NCBI GenBank assembly: GCA_903912585.1 | Contig: CAIWHY010000336.1 | Location: 1-7,018 of the forward strand | Direction of reading: 5' to 3' | Source of the DNA: an uncultured Thermoleophilia bacterium | GTDB taxonomy: Bacteria; Actinomycetota; Thermoleophilia; UBA2241 | Length of the DNA stretch: 7,018 nt | In this document: piece by piece, positions 1 to 6,084 of the stretch | How positions within the stretch are numbered: position 1 is the first letter of the stretch | How the letters are laid out: the number at the start of each line of letters is the position of its first letter | Notes under the pieces: model-generated | The model's database searches: none | Told to the model about the DNA's origin: nothing | What the model saw: the letters and a program-made list of their open reading frames with translations, nothing else | Program-made: the position numbers and the translations under genes

Positions 1-1
1 C

Positions 2-1054
2 ATCACCTGGAAGCTCGGCCCGCACACGCTCCCGCTGCCGTGCCTCGCTTCGGCGATGGACGGCGTGGTCGACCCCGCCTGCGGCATCGCCATGGGCCCG
101 CTCGGCGGCCTCGCCGTGCGCAACCTCGAGGGCGTGCAGACGCGCTACGAGAACGCCGACGAGCAGCTCGACCGCATCGCGGCGCTCCCTAAGGAGACGG
201 CCACCCGCACGATGCAGGAGATCTACAAGGAGCCGGTCAAGGCCGAGCTCGTCGCGAGGCGCGTCAAGGAGATCAAGGACGGCGGCGTGCTGGTGGCAGC
301 CTCGCTCACGCCGCAGCGCGTGGAGGAGTACTACCAGGTCGCGCTCGAGGCCGGCCTCGACGTGCTGGTCATCCAGGGCACCGTGGTCTCGGCCGAGCAC
401 GTGAGCACGCGGGTCGAGCCGCTCGACCTCAGGAAGTTCATCGCCCAGTGCGCCGTGCCGGTGATCGTCGGCGGCGTGGCCAGCTACGCCACCACGCTGC
501 ACCTCATGCGCACCGGCGCCATCGGCGTGCTCGTCGGCGTCGGCCCGGGCCACGCCTGCACCACGCGCGGCGTGCTCGGCATCGGCGTGCCGCAGGCCAC
601 GGCTATCGCCGACGCCGCGGCGGCGCGCGTGCAGCACGTGCTCGAGACCGGCCAGTACTGCAACGTCATCGCCGACGGCGGCATGCGTACCGGCGGCGAC
701 GTGAGCAAGGCGATCGCGCTCGGCGCCGACGCCGTCATGATCGGCTCGCCGCTGGCCACCGCCAGCGAGGCGCCGGGCCGCGGCTACCACTGGGGCATGG
801 CGACGTTCCACCCCGAGCTGCCGCGCGGCACGCGCGTCAAGGCCGGCGTCAAGGGCACGCTCCAGGAGATCCTCCTCGGCCCGGCGCACGAGAACGACGG
901 CACGCGCAACCTCTTCGGGGCGCTGCGCACCAGCATGGCGACCTGCGGCTACGACACGCTCGGCTCGTTCCAGAAGGCCGAGGTCATGGTCGCACCGTCG
1001 CTGATGACCGAGGGCAAGAAGCTGCAGAAGGAGCAGGACGTCGGGATGGGCTGA
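2..1054 (+). CDS. guaB3: GuaB3 family IMP dehydrogenase-related protein (5' partial)
   Basis: The reading frame is open from the first bases of the window, so the true start lies upstream. Three hundred and fifty residues are visible, and from the family length roughly 35 are missing. It is a TIM-barrel enzyme of the IMPDH/GMP reductase family. Visible motifs are MDGVVDPA (window residue 19 on), the catalytic-loop GPGHACTTR with Cys at codon 557-559, the substrate-phosphate region IADGG, GSPLA, and APGRGYHWGM. The paired CBS domains of classical IMPDH are absent and replaced by a short linker, as in GuaB3. The C-terminus (VAPSLMTEGKK, ending in GMG) resembles the cyanobacterial GuaB3 type more than the mycobacterial one, from memory. 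A cyanobacterial GuaB3 has been reported to act as a GMP reductase (GMP to IMP, NADPH), so IMP oxidation should not be assumed here. It is followed after 79 bp by guaA, which fits purine salvage or balance. Family assignment is firm; the reaction is uncertain. Confidence 0.93.
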   Translation: MTWKLGPHTLPLPCLASAMDGVVDPACGIAMGPLGGLAVRNLEGVQTRYENADEQLDRIAALPKETATRTMQEIYKEPVKAELVARRVKEIKDGGVLVAASLTPQRVEEYYQVALEAGLDVLVIQGTVVSAEHVSTRVEPLDLRKFIAQCAVPVIVGGVASYATTLHLMRTGAIGVLVGVGPGHACTTRGVLGIGVPQATAIADAAAARVQHVLETGQYCNVIADGGMRTGGDVSKAIALGADAVMIGSPLATASEAPGRGYHWGMATFHPELPRGTRVKAGVKGTLQEILLGPAHENDGTRNLFGALRTSMATCGYDTLGSFQKAEVMVAPSLMTEGKKLQKEQDVGMG

Positions 1055-1110
1055 GCCCGGCGAAGCGGGCGCTCAGCCCGTCGCGCCGAGCGGGCGCACG
1101 TCCGACGGGC
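1055..1110. repeat. GC-rich inverted-repeat ladder between guaB3 and guaA
   Basis: The 79-bp gap holds alternating complementary 5-mers: GCCCG at 1055-1059, CGGGC at 1066-1070, GCCCG at 1076-1080, CGGGC at 1091-1095 and CGGGC at 1106-1110. The second arm can pair with the first or the third, so mutually exclusive short hairpins are possible in RNA. No T-tract follows, so it does not look like an intrinsic terminator. The two genes could still be co-transcribed. The short arms may arise by chance in such GC-rich DNA. Confidence 0.4.
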
Positions 1111-1122
1111 ACACATCGACAG

Positions 1123-1128
1123 AGGGAG
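1123..1128 (+). promoter_or_regulatory. Ribosome binding site deciding the guaA GTG start
   Basis: AGGGAG lies 5 nt before the GTG at 1134. It supports that non-ATG start, and the flavodoxin-like beginning of GuaA (VLVLDYGAQY) follows soon after. Confidence 0.7.
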
Positions 1129-1133
1129 ACGCC

Positions 1134-2690
1134 GTGGCGCAGGGCACGCCGCAAGTGAATGGGTTCGACACCGTGCTGGTCCTCGACTACGGGGCGCAGT
1201 ACGGGCAGCTCATCGCGCGGCGCGTGCGCGAGTGCCGCGTCTACTCCGAGCTGATCCCTCACGACGCCTCCATCGAGCGCATCAAGGGCTTCAAGCCCAA
1301 GGGCATCATCCTCTCGGGCGGCCCGATGAGCGTGTACGTCGACGACGCCCCCAAGGTGAACCCCGAGATCTTCGCGCTCGGCGTGCCGGTGCTCGGCATC
1401 TGTTACGGCGCCCAGGGCATCGCTCTCGAGCTCGGCGGCACGGTGGCCCGCACCGGCCTCAGCGAGTTCGGCAAGACGACGCTCAGCGTCATCAAGCCCG
1501 GGCTCATCCTCGAGAGCATGCGCCCGGAAGAGCAGTGCTGGATGAGCCACCGCGACAGCATCACCGAGCCGCCGCCCGGCTTCGAGGTGCTGGCGGCGAG
1601 CAGCGGCGCGCCCGTCGCCGCCATGGAAGACCGCGAGCGCGGCTTCTACGCGGTGCAGTTCCACCCCGAGGTCGTGCACACGCCCAAGGGTATGGACGTG
1701 CTGCGCAGCTTCCTCTACAAGGCGTGCGGCTGCGCGCCGTCGTTTACGCCCGCGTCGATCATCGAAGAGGCGATCAAGAAGATCCGCGAGCAGGTCGGCG
1801 ACTCCAAGGCGATCCTCGGCCTCTCCGGCGGCGTGGACTCCTCGGTCGCCGCGCTGCTCATGTACCGCGCCATCGGCGACCGCCTCACCTGCGTGTTCGT
1901 CGACCAGGGCATGATGCGCATGCGCGAGGCCGACCGCGTCGTGGAGACGTTCTCGGGGACGTTCGGCATCCCGCTCGTGTCCGTCGACGCCAGCGACCGC
2001 TTCCTCGACAAGCTCAAGGGCGTCACCGAGCCCGAGCGCAAGCGCAAGATCATCGGCGAGGAGTTCATCCGCTGCTTCGAGGAGGAGGCGCGCAAGCTCA
2101 TCGACGCCCGGTTCCTCGTGCAGGGCACGCTCTACAGCGACGTGATCGAGAGCGGTACGCGCCAGGCCGCCAAGATAAAGAGTCACCACAACGTCGGCGG
2201 CCTGCCCGAGAAGATGGACTTCGAGCTGGTCGAGCCGCTGCGCTGGCTCTTCAAGGACGAAGTCCGCGCCGTGGGTGAGGAGCTCGGGCTGCCGGAGCAC
2301 ATCGTCTGGCGGCAGCCGTTCCCCGGCCCCGGGCTCGCGATCAGGATCATCGGCGAGATCGACCGCGAGCGCGTCGATGTGCTGCAGCGCGCCGACGCCA
2401 TCGTCCAGGAGGAGATCCGCAAGGCCGGGCTCTATCGCGAGCTCTGGCAGTGCTTCGCGATCCTGCCCGTCATCCGCAGCGTCGGCGTGCAGGGCGACGA
2501 GCGCACCTACGGCTACCCGATCGCGATCCGCGCCGTCACCAGCGACGACGCCATGACCGCCGACTGGGCGCACCTGCCCTACGACCTCCTCGAGACGCTG
2601 TCCTCGCGCATCATCAACGAGGTGCCCGAGGTCAACCGCGTGGTCTACGACATCTCGAGCAAGCCGCCGAGCACCATCGAATGGGAATGA
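1134..2690 (+). CDS. guaA: GMP synthase (glutamine-hydrolysing)
   Basis: It makes GMP from XMP, ATP and glutamine, the last step of guanine nucleotide synthesis in the cytosol. The 518 residues match the usual full length. The class I glutamine amidotransferase domain spans about residues 12-200. Its nucleophile is Cys90 in GICYGAQ and the catalytic pair is His177 and Glu179 in QFHPEV. The ATP-pyrophosphatase domain follows with the P-loop SGGVDSS (231-237) and VDQGMMR. The C-terminal dimerisation domain contains RQPFPGPGLAIR and ends in the family hallmark YDISSKPPSTIEWE. All key residues are present, so it should be active. The GTG start is chosen from the AGGGAG site 5 nt upstream. It follows guaB3 and is only 16 bp from the kinase gene downstream. 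Confidence 0.98.
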   Translation: MAQGTPQVNGFDTVLVLDYGAQYGQLIARRVRECRVYSELIPHDASIERIKGFKPKGIILSGGPMSVYVDDAPKVNPEIFALGVPVLGICYGAQGIALELGGTVARTGLSEFGKTTLSVIKPGLILESMRPEEQCWMSHRDSITEPPPGFEVLAASSGAPVAAMEDRERGFYAVQFHPEVVHTPKGMDVLRSFLYKACGCAPSFTPASIIEEAIKKIREQVGDSKAILGLSGGVDSSVAALLMYRAIGDRLTCVFVDQGMMRMREADRVVETFSGTFGIPLVSVDASDRFLDKLKGVTEPERKRKIIGEEFIRCFEEEARKLIDARFLVQGTLYSDVIESGTRQAAKIKSHHNVGGLPEKMDFELVEPLRWLFKDEVRAVGEELGLPEHIVWRQPFPGPGLAIRIIGEIDRERVDVLQRADAIVQEEIRKAGLYRELWQCFAILPVIRSVGVQGDERTYGYPIAIRAVTSDDAMTADWAHLPYDLLETLSSRIINEVPEVNRVVYDISSKPPSTIEWE

Positions 2691-2706
2691 GCAACGGTTT
2701 GCCAGG

Positions 2707-4755
2707 ATGCCTCGCGCGGGAGAGACTCGGTTGACCACATGGGCCTCGAGTGAGAAGGGCACGCGGTTGACCAGGCACATCGGCCTCACGCGAGACGCGG
2801 TGCTCGCCGGTATTGTGGAGTGCGCCGATCTGCTGGCCGGCCAGAGGGCGGGCGCCCATGCAGACGGCACATGGCGAGACATCGCCTATACAGACACGCT
2901 CCGGGTGCTCGCCCGCATCGTGGGGGCGGACCGTGGCTCGCTCATGCTCATGGAGGATCCTCACGGTGAGTTGGCCATCATCGCTTCCCTCGGCGTTCCC
3001 GAAGACGTGGCCGAACAGACGCGGGTCCCGTTCGGCGAGGCCATCAGCGGCTGGGTAGCAGAGCACGGCGAGCCGCTGCTCATCGCTCCGGAACGGGAGA
3101 TCCCCGACCCAGTGCGCGAGGCCATGCATCAATCGTCCACCACCTCTTCCGTCTGTGCGCCGATCATCTGGGATGGCAGTGTGCTGGGGGTCGTGAACAT
3201 GGGCCGCCTCGACGGGGCACGGCCCTTTGACGATGCCCATCTTCAATTCGCCGCCCTGGTGGGGGGGCTGTTGGGCCACTTTCTCTCGCTGAGGCGACTG
3301 CGCCACGAGACCAACGAGCGCGGACTTTTCGTCAGCCAGTTCATCGAGAGCATCCCGAGCTCGATGGTGGTCGTCGACCGCAGGCTGCGCGTCGTCTCCG
3401 CCAACCGGCATTTCCTCGAGAGTGTCCGGCTGGCAGGAGAGGCCGCCATGGGCCGCCGGCTGGCGGACGTCCTCCCCTCATGGCTGACCAAGTACGCGCC
3501 AATGGAAGAGAAGATGAGAGAGGTCTTCAGGACCGGGGAGGCCTTTGAAGGCGGCGACGTTTTGCAGGTGCCCACCGGCAACGTGTATTTCTTCCGTTTG
3601 GTCCCAATCATGTCGGGAGACGTCGTGCAGCAGGCGATGCTGCTCGTGGACGACGTCACCGAGCAGCACAGGCTCGGCGTCGAGGTCAGGCGCACCCAGC
3701 GTCACTTGGCCGGCGTGGTGCAGGGCGCCAGCGATCTCCTGGCCTCCCTCGACCAGGAGGGCCGCATCGTGACCTGGAACCCGGCGGCGGAGCAGGTCTC
3801 CGGATGGACGCTCAACGAGTTGCGCGGCAGACGCCTGCGGGAGATCTGTGCGCCCGACGACGTAGCACTCATGAACGAGCTGCTGCAGAGGCCGCTGGCC
3901 GAGCGAGTGGGCTCGCACGAGGTGAGGCTCGTGGCGCCCGACGGGCGCGAGGCGATCGTGGATTGGAGCATCTCGCCCGTGACCGACGACAACGGCAAGG
4001 TCACGGGAACGGTGGTCGTGGGGCGCGACCTCACCTCCTTCCGCCTCATGGCGAGTCAGCTGGTCCAGTCGGACAAGATGGCCTCATTGGGGGTGATGGC
4101 GGGCGGCATCGCGCACGAGCTGCGCACCCCGCTGGCGGTCATCCAGGTCAGCGCCCAGCTGCTGATGGAGAACCCGGACGACGCCGAACTACAGGCTACG
4201 TGCCTTCAGAAGATCGATAGCTCAACCAAGCGGTCCGCATTGATCATCGACAACCTGCTCAAGTTCGCCCGGCCTCAGAGCGAGCTGCTGAGCGAGGTCG
4301 ATGTCGAAGCTGTGCTCGACGAGACCACGCTGCTTCTGGCCGATCAACTGGCGCTCCGCAGGGTACGCGTGAGCAGGGCGACCAAGCGCAGCGGGATCCG
4401 CGCCGTCGGCAACGCCGATCTGCTGCAGCAGGTGTTCACCAACCTCATGCTGAACGCCTGCGCGGCGATGCCGCAGGGCGGCAAGCTGAGCATCGCCGTC
4501 CGCGGGGAGAACGGCGGCCCGGTCAGGATCGCGTTCCGGGACACGGGTACCGGCATACCGGCCGCGGACCTGCCTCATCTCTTTGACCCCTTCTTCACCA
4601 CCAGGCCCCCGGGCAGCCCGTCCTCGGGGCTGGGCCTCGCCATCAGCTACCGGATCATGGAGCAGCACGCCGGCACCATCGAGGTGGCCAGCGAACCGAA
4701 GAAAGGCTCGACATTCACGGTGTCGCTCCCTGGGCGCTCAGGGGTGATGGCATGA
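2707..4755 (+). CDS. Soluble GAF-PAS-PAS sensor histidine kinase
   Basis: It is predicted to sense a cytosolic signal, autophosphorylate on histidine and pass the phosphate to a receiver. Numbering from the ATG at 2707 (682 residues), a GAF domain covers about 60-195 and two PAS domains cover about 209-320 and 335-445 (the second contains IVTWNPAAEQVSGW). The dimerisation/phosphoacceptor domain has His470 in AGGIAHELRTPL. The ATPase domain (about 565-678) has N-box NLMLNACAAMP, G1 DTGTGIP, F-box FDPFFTTRP and G2 GLGLAIS. The phosphoacceptor and ATP-lid sequences resemble the NtrB-like group of kinases. No transmembrane segment or signal peptide is seen. The start is uncertain: in-frame TTG codons at 2731 and 2767 have better purine-rich sites upstream than the ATG, and the GAF domain is intact from any of them. 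The stop overlaps the next gene's start (ATGA). The ligand cannot be told from sequence. Confidence 0.93.
   Translation: MPRAGETRLTTWASSEKGTRLTRHIGLTRDAVLAGIVECADLLAGQRAGAHADGTWRDIAYTDTLRVLARIVGADRGSLMLMEDPHGELAIIASLGVPEDVAEQTRVPFGEAISGWVAEHGEPLLIAPEREIPDPVREAMHQSSTTSSVCAPIIWDGSVLGVVNMGRLDGARPFDDAHLQFAALVGGLLGHFLSLRRLRHETNERGLFVSQFIESIPSSMVVVDRRLRVVSANRHFLESVRLAGEAAMGRRLADVLPSWLTKYAPMEEKMREVFRTGEAFEGGDVLQVPTGNVYFFRLVPIMSGDVVQQAMLLVDDVTEQHRLGVEVRRTQRHLAGVVQGASDLLASLDQEGRIVTWNPAAEQVSGWTLNELRGRRLREICAPDDVALMNELLQRPLAERVGSHEVRLVAPDGREAIVDWSISPVTDDNGKVTGTVVVGRDLTSFRLMASQLVQSDKMASLGVMAGGIAHELRTPLAVIQVSAQLLMENPDDAELQATCLQKIDSSTKRSALIIDNLLKFARPQSELLSEVDVEAVLDETTLLLADQLALRRVRVSRATKRSGIRAVGNADLLQQVFTNLMLNACAAMPQGGKLSIAVRGENGGPVRIAFRDTGTGIPAADLPHLFDPFFTTRPPGSPSSGLGLAISYRIMEQHAGTIEVASEPKKGSTFTVSLPGRSGVMA
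2718..2722 (+). promoter_or_regulatory. Candidate ribosome binding site for a TTG start of the kinase
   Basis: GGGAG lies 8 nt before the in-frame TTG at 2731. The ATG at 2707 has only AGGA running into the start codon itself, which is poor spacing. A second purine run (GAGAAGGG, 2752-2759) precedes the in-frame TTG at 2767 by 7 nt. The true start is therefore probably one of the TTG codons. Confidence 0.4.
2728..2788. repeat. Imperfect direct repeat at the kinase 5' end
   Basis: The 10-mer CGGTTGACCA occurs at 2728-2737 and again at 2764-2773. Each copy is followed by a related CATSGGCCTC block (2738 and 2778), with a 4-bp insertion in the second copy. Each copy contains a candidate TTG start codon. 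In protein terms the repeat gives TRLT twice. It may be a small duplication of the translation start region. Confidence 0.55.
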
Positions 4756-5141
4756 GTCAGAGAGTGTTGGTGGTCGACGATGAGCCCGATGTCTGCTGGG
4801 CTCTCAAGTCGGCGCTCAGCAGCAGCTACGAAGTGGTGACCTCCCTCTCCGGCGAAGAGGCCGCCTCCTTGCTGGGCACGGGCGAGTACCGATTGGCGTT
4901 CGTCGATGCCAAGCTCGGAGACATGGACGGGCTGCAGCTCGCGCAGCACGTGTCCGATCTTGGCCTGGATACTGCCGTGGTCCTCGTGTCCGGGTACGTG
5001 GCCGGCGACGACGACGCCGTGCGCAACGCTCTCGAGAGCGGACTGCTGAAAGCCTTCGTCCCGAAACCGTTCTCCCTGGAGCAGATACGGAGTCTCGCCG
5101 CCGAGGTGCTCCCGCTCCGGCGGCGGCGTGAAGGAGGGTAG
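4752..5141 (+). CDS. Single-domain response regulator (CheY-like receiver)
   Basis: This 129-residue protein is a lone receiver domain with no output domain, so it would act by protein contact, as a phosphorelay step, or as a phosphate sink. The acidic pocket is Asp9-Asp10 (VVDDEPD), the phosphoacceptor is Asp52, the switch Ser is Ser80 (LVSGY) and the conserved Lys is Lys105 (PKPFS). One oddity is that the proline normally four residues after the phosphoacceptor is Gly56 (DAKLGDMDG). Its ATG overlaps the kinase stop by 4 bp, which implies translational coupling and a cognate pairing with that kinase. The next regulator starts 2 nt after its stop. The N-terminal DDEPDVCWALKSAL closely parallels the next protein's DDEPDLVWAVKYAL, suggesting paralogy or a shared kinase docking surface. 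The family is firm and the role is open. Confidence 0.93.
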   Translation: MSQRVLVVDDEPDVCWALKSALSSSYEVVTSLSGEEAASLLGTGEYRLAFVDAKLGDMDGLQLAQHVSDLGLDTAVVLVSGYVAGDDDAVRNALESGLLKAFVPKPFSLEQIRSLAAEVLPLRRRREGG

Positions 5142-5143
5142 AA

Positions 5144-5866
5144 GTGGCGCTCATTCTGGTCGTTGACGATGAGCCCGACCTTGTCTGGGCCGTCAAGTAC
5201 GCGCTTCTCGACGAGGGGCACGAGGTCCTCACCGCCGGTGACGGTATCGAGGCACTGGCTCTTGCCCGGCTGGAGAAGCCCGACCTCTTCGTGCTGGACG
5301 TCGTCATGCCCAAGCTCGATGGCATCGAGTTGTGTCGCGAGGCGCGCCGCGACGTGCGGCTCGCCTCCGTGCCCATCCTGTTCCTGAGCAGCCAAGGCGA
5401 AGTGCAAGACCGCTTGCGGGGCCTGGACGAAGGCGGCGACGACTACCTGTGCAAGCCCTTCGACCTGGCCGAGCTCAAGGCCCGCGTGAGGAGTCTCCTG
5501 CGGCGGACGGCCGGTCAGCCGCCGGTGGTCGCGGGCGACGAGCACCTGATGCGCGTCGGCGCTCTTTGCTTGGACACGCGCGAGCGGAGTCTGCAGGTGG
5601 ACGACACGCTCGTGCCACTCACTCCGGCCGAGTTCGCTCTCGTCGGCTTTCTCATGGCGCACGCCGGCGAGGTGTTCTCGAGCCGGCAGCTGCTGGAACG
5701 GGTGTGGGGCTACCCGGCAGCTAGCGGCGACGCGGCCGTGGTGCGCTGGCACATGAAGAACCTGCGCGCCAAGATCGAGCCGGATCCCGCGCGGCCCCTG
5801 TACGTCCGCACGGTACCGCACTTCGGCTACATCCTGGACCGCCGGGCGGGCTCTCCAGCGGCCTGA
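5144..5866 (+). CDS. OmpR/PhoB-family response regulator (REC + winged helix)
   Basis: A DNA-binding transcription regulator of 240 residues. The receiver domain (1-120) has Asp8-Asp9, phosphoacceptor Asp52 (LDVVMPKLDG), Ser82 and Lys104 (CKPFD), all canonical. The C-terminal winged-helix domain (about 136-232) shows LTPAEFALVGFLMAHAGEVF, then RQLLERVWGY, then the recognition-helix region VVRWHMKNLRAKIE, and ends with the typical VRTVPHFGYIL. The GTG start is set by AAGGAGGG at 5131-5138, which sits inside the end of the preceding receiver gene. It is the last gene before the non-coding region upstream of gvpA. By position it is the best candidate for a regulator of the gas vesicle genes (inference). 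Direct repeats just downstream of its stop are possible binding sites. Confidence 0.95.
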   Translation: MALILVVDDEPDLVWAVKYALLDEGHEVLTAGDGIEALALARLEKPDLFVLDVVMPKLDGIELCREARRDVRLASVPILFLSSQGEVQDRLRGLDEGGDDYLCKPFDLAELKARVRSLLRRTAGQPPVVAGDEHLMRVGALCLDTRERSLQVDDTLVPLTPAEFALVGFLMAHAGEVFSSRQLLERVWGYPAASGDAAVVRWHMKNLRAKIEPDPARPLYVRTVPHFGYILDRRAGSPAA

Positions 5867-5882
5867 GCGGAGGCCGATCGTG

Positions 5883-5922
5883 TGCCGTCTTGCCCGTGCA
5901 CACGCAGCGCAAATGCCGTCTT
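5883..5922. repeat. 9-bp direct repeat, candidate regulator sites
   Basis: TGCCGTCTT occurs exactly at 5883-5891 and 5914-5922, a centre-to-centre distance of 31 bp, or about three helical turns. The two copies would therefore face the same side of the DNA. Related sequence CGCAAATGCC (5908-5917) recurs as CGCAATGCC (5934-5942). OmpR-type proteins bind direct repeats, but usually at about 11-bp spacing, so the link to the adjacent regulator is only a suggestion. Confidence 0.4.
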
Positions 5923-5942
5923 TCGAATCCTTACGCAATGCC

Positions 5943-5960
5943 AACGCTGTTTGGCGTTTT
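5943..5960 (+). terminator. Weak hairpin with short T-run after the regulator operon
   Basis: AACGC (5943-5947) and GCGTT (5954-5958) form a 5-bp stem with loop TGTTTG, giving TTTT at 5957-5960. An alternative pairing is GCCAA with TTGGC over nearly the same bases. The stem is short and the T-run brief, so it would be a weak terminator, or else an operator. Confidence 0.3.
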
Positions 5961-6013
5961 ACCAACGATGGCTAGCCTTTCCCGCTGCGGAGACGCGGGT
6001 AAACTTTCAACAT

Positions 6014-6032
6014 GGTCCGGGTTAGGTGGACC
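6014..6032. repeat. Inverted repeat GGTCC-N9-GGACC upstream of gvpA
   Basis: GGTCC at 6014-6018 and GGACC at 6028-6032 are perfect inverted 5-mers around a 9-nt centre. The element lies 53 bp before the gvpA start. It could be a dimeric operator or a hairpin in the leader RNA. Confidence 0.35.
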
Positions 6033-6038
6033 TGCCCG

Positions 6039-6053
6039 CCGCGATAATCGTGG
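6039..6053. repeat. Palindrome/hairpin CGATAATCG in the gvpA leader
   Basis: CGAT-A-ATCG (6042-6050) is a perfect palindrome. With flanks, 6039-6044 pairs with 6048-6053 including one G-U, leaving loop TAA. It overlaps the best -10-like hexamer (GATAAT). It may be a promoter under a repressor site or a 5' stabilising hairpin of the gvpA messenger. Confidence 0.35.
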
Positions 6054-6070
6054 TAACAGAAATTTTTTGG

Positions 6071-6079
6071 AGGAGGTGA
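6071..6079 (+). promoter_or_regulatory. Perfect extended Shine-Dalgarno of gvpA
   Basis: AGGAGGTGA is fully complementary to the usual 16S rRNA 3' end and sits 5 nt before the ATG at 6085. It fixes the gvpA start against longer in-frame extensions and predicts very strong translation, as suits an abundant shell protein. Confidence 0.85.
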
Positions 6080-6084
6080 CAGAT

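Larger units (their letters stand above)
5867..6084 (+). promoter_or_regulatory. Non-coding region upstream of gvpA (probable control region)
   Basis: This stretch is visibly richer in A/T than its neighbours and contains several repeats, listed separately. No convincing -35/-10 pair is found. Candidates are GATAAT at 6043-6048, a 5/6 match to a -10 but without a good -35, and GGGTAA at 5997-6002, which resembles the -10 of SigB/SigF-type promoters but has only CTTT at the -35 distance. A T6 run (6063-6068) lies just before the gvpA ribosome site. It probably holds the end of the regulator operon and the gvpA promoter. The exact elements are inferred. Confidence 0.55.

Noticed and set aside
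1055..1133. Purine riboswitch before guaA
   Set aside because: The 79-bp gap is too short and lacks the conserved aptamer core. Only simple GC arms are present.
448..1158. 236-codon plus-strand frame inside guaB3
   Set aside because: It is an out-of-frame shadow of guaB3, with Arg/His-rich low-complexity translation.
984..2882. 632-codon open frame on the minus strand opposite guaA
   Set aside because: It lies antisense to the complete, motif-rich guaA gene. Its product is low-complexity (runs of Ala, Asp, Leu, Val, Arg and His), as expected when GC-rich codons are read in reverse.
4826..5965. 379-codon minus-strand frame opposite the two response regulators
   Set aside because: Both regulators have intact domains on the plus strand. 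The reverse product is Arg/Ala/Val-rich with no recognisable domain.
5941..6060. Sigma-54 or flagellar sigma-28 promoter for gvpA
   Set aside because: No TGGC-N-TTGC pair at -24/-12 spacing was found. The GATAA-like element lies about 36 bp from the nearest TAAA, too far for sigma-28.
5890..6084. Longer GvpA starting at the in-frame ATG at 5890
   Set aside because: The perfect AGGAGGTGA at 6071-6079 and the family N-terminus MAVEK at 6085 fix the short start. The 65 extra residues resemble no GvpA and have no ribosome site.
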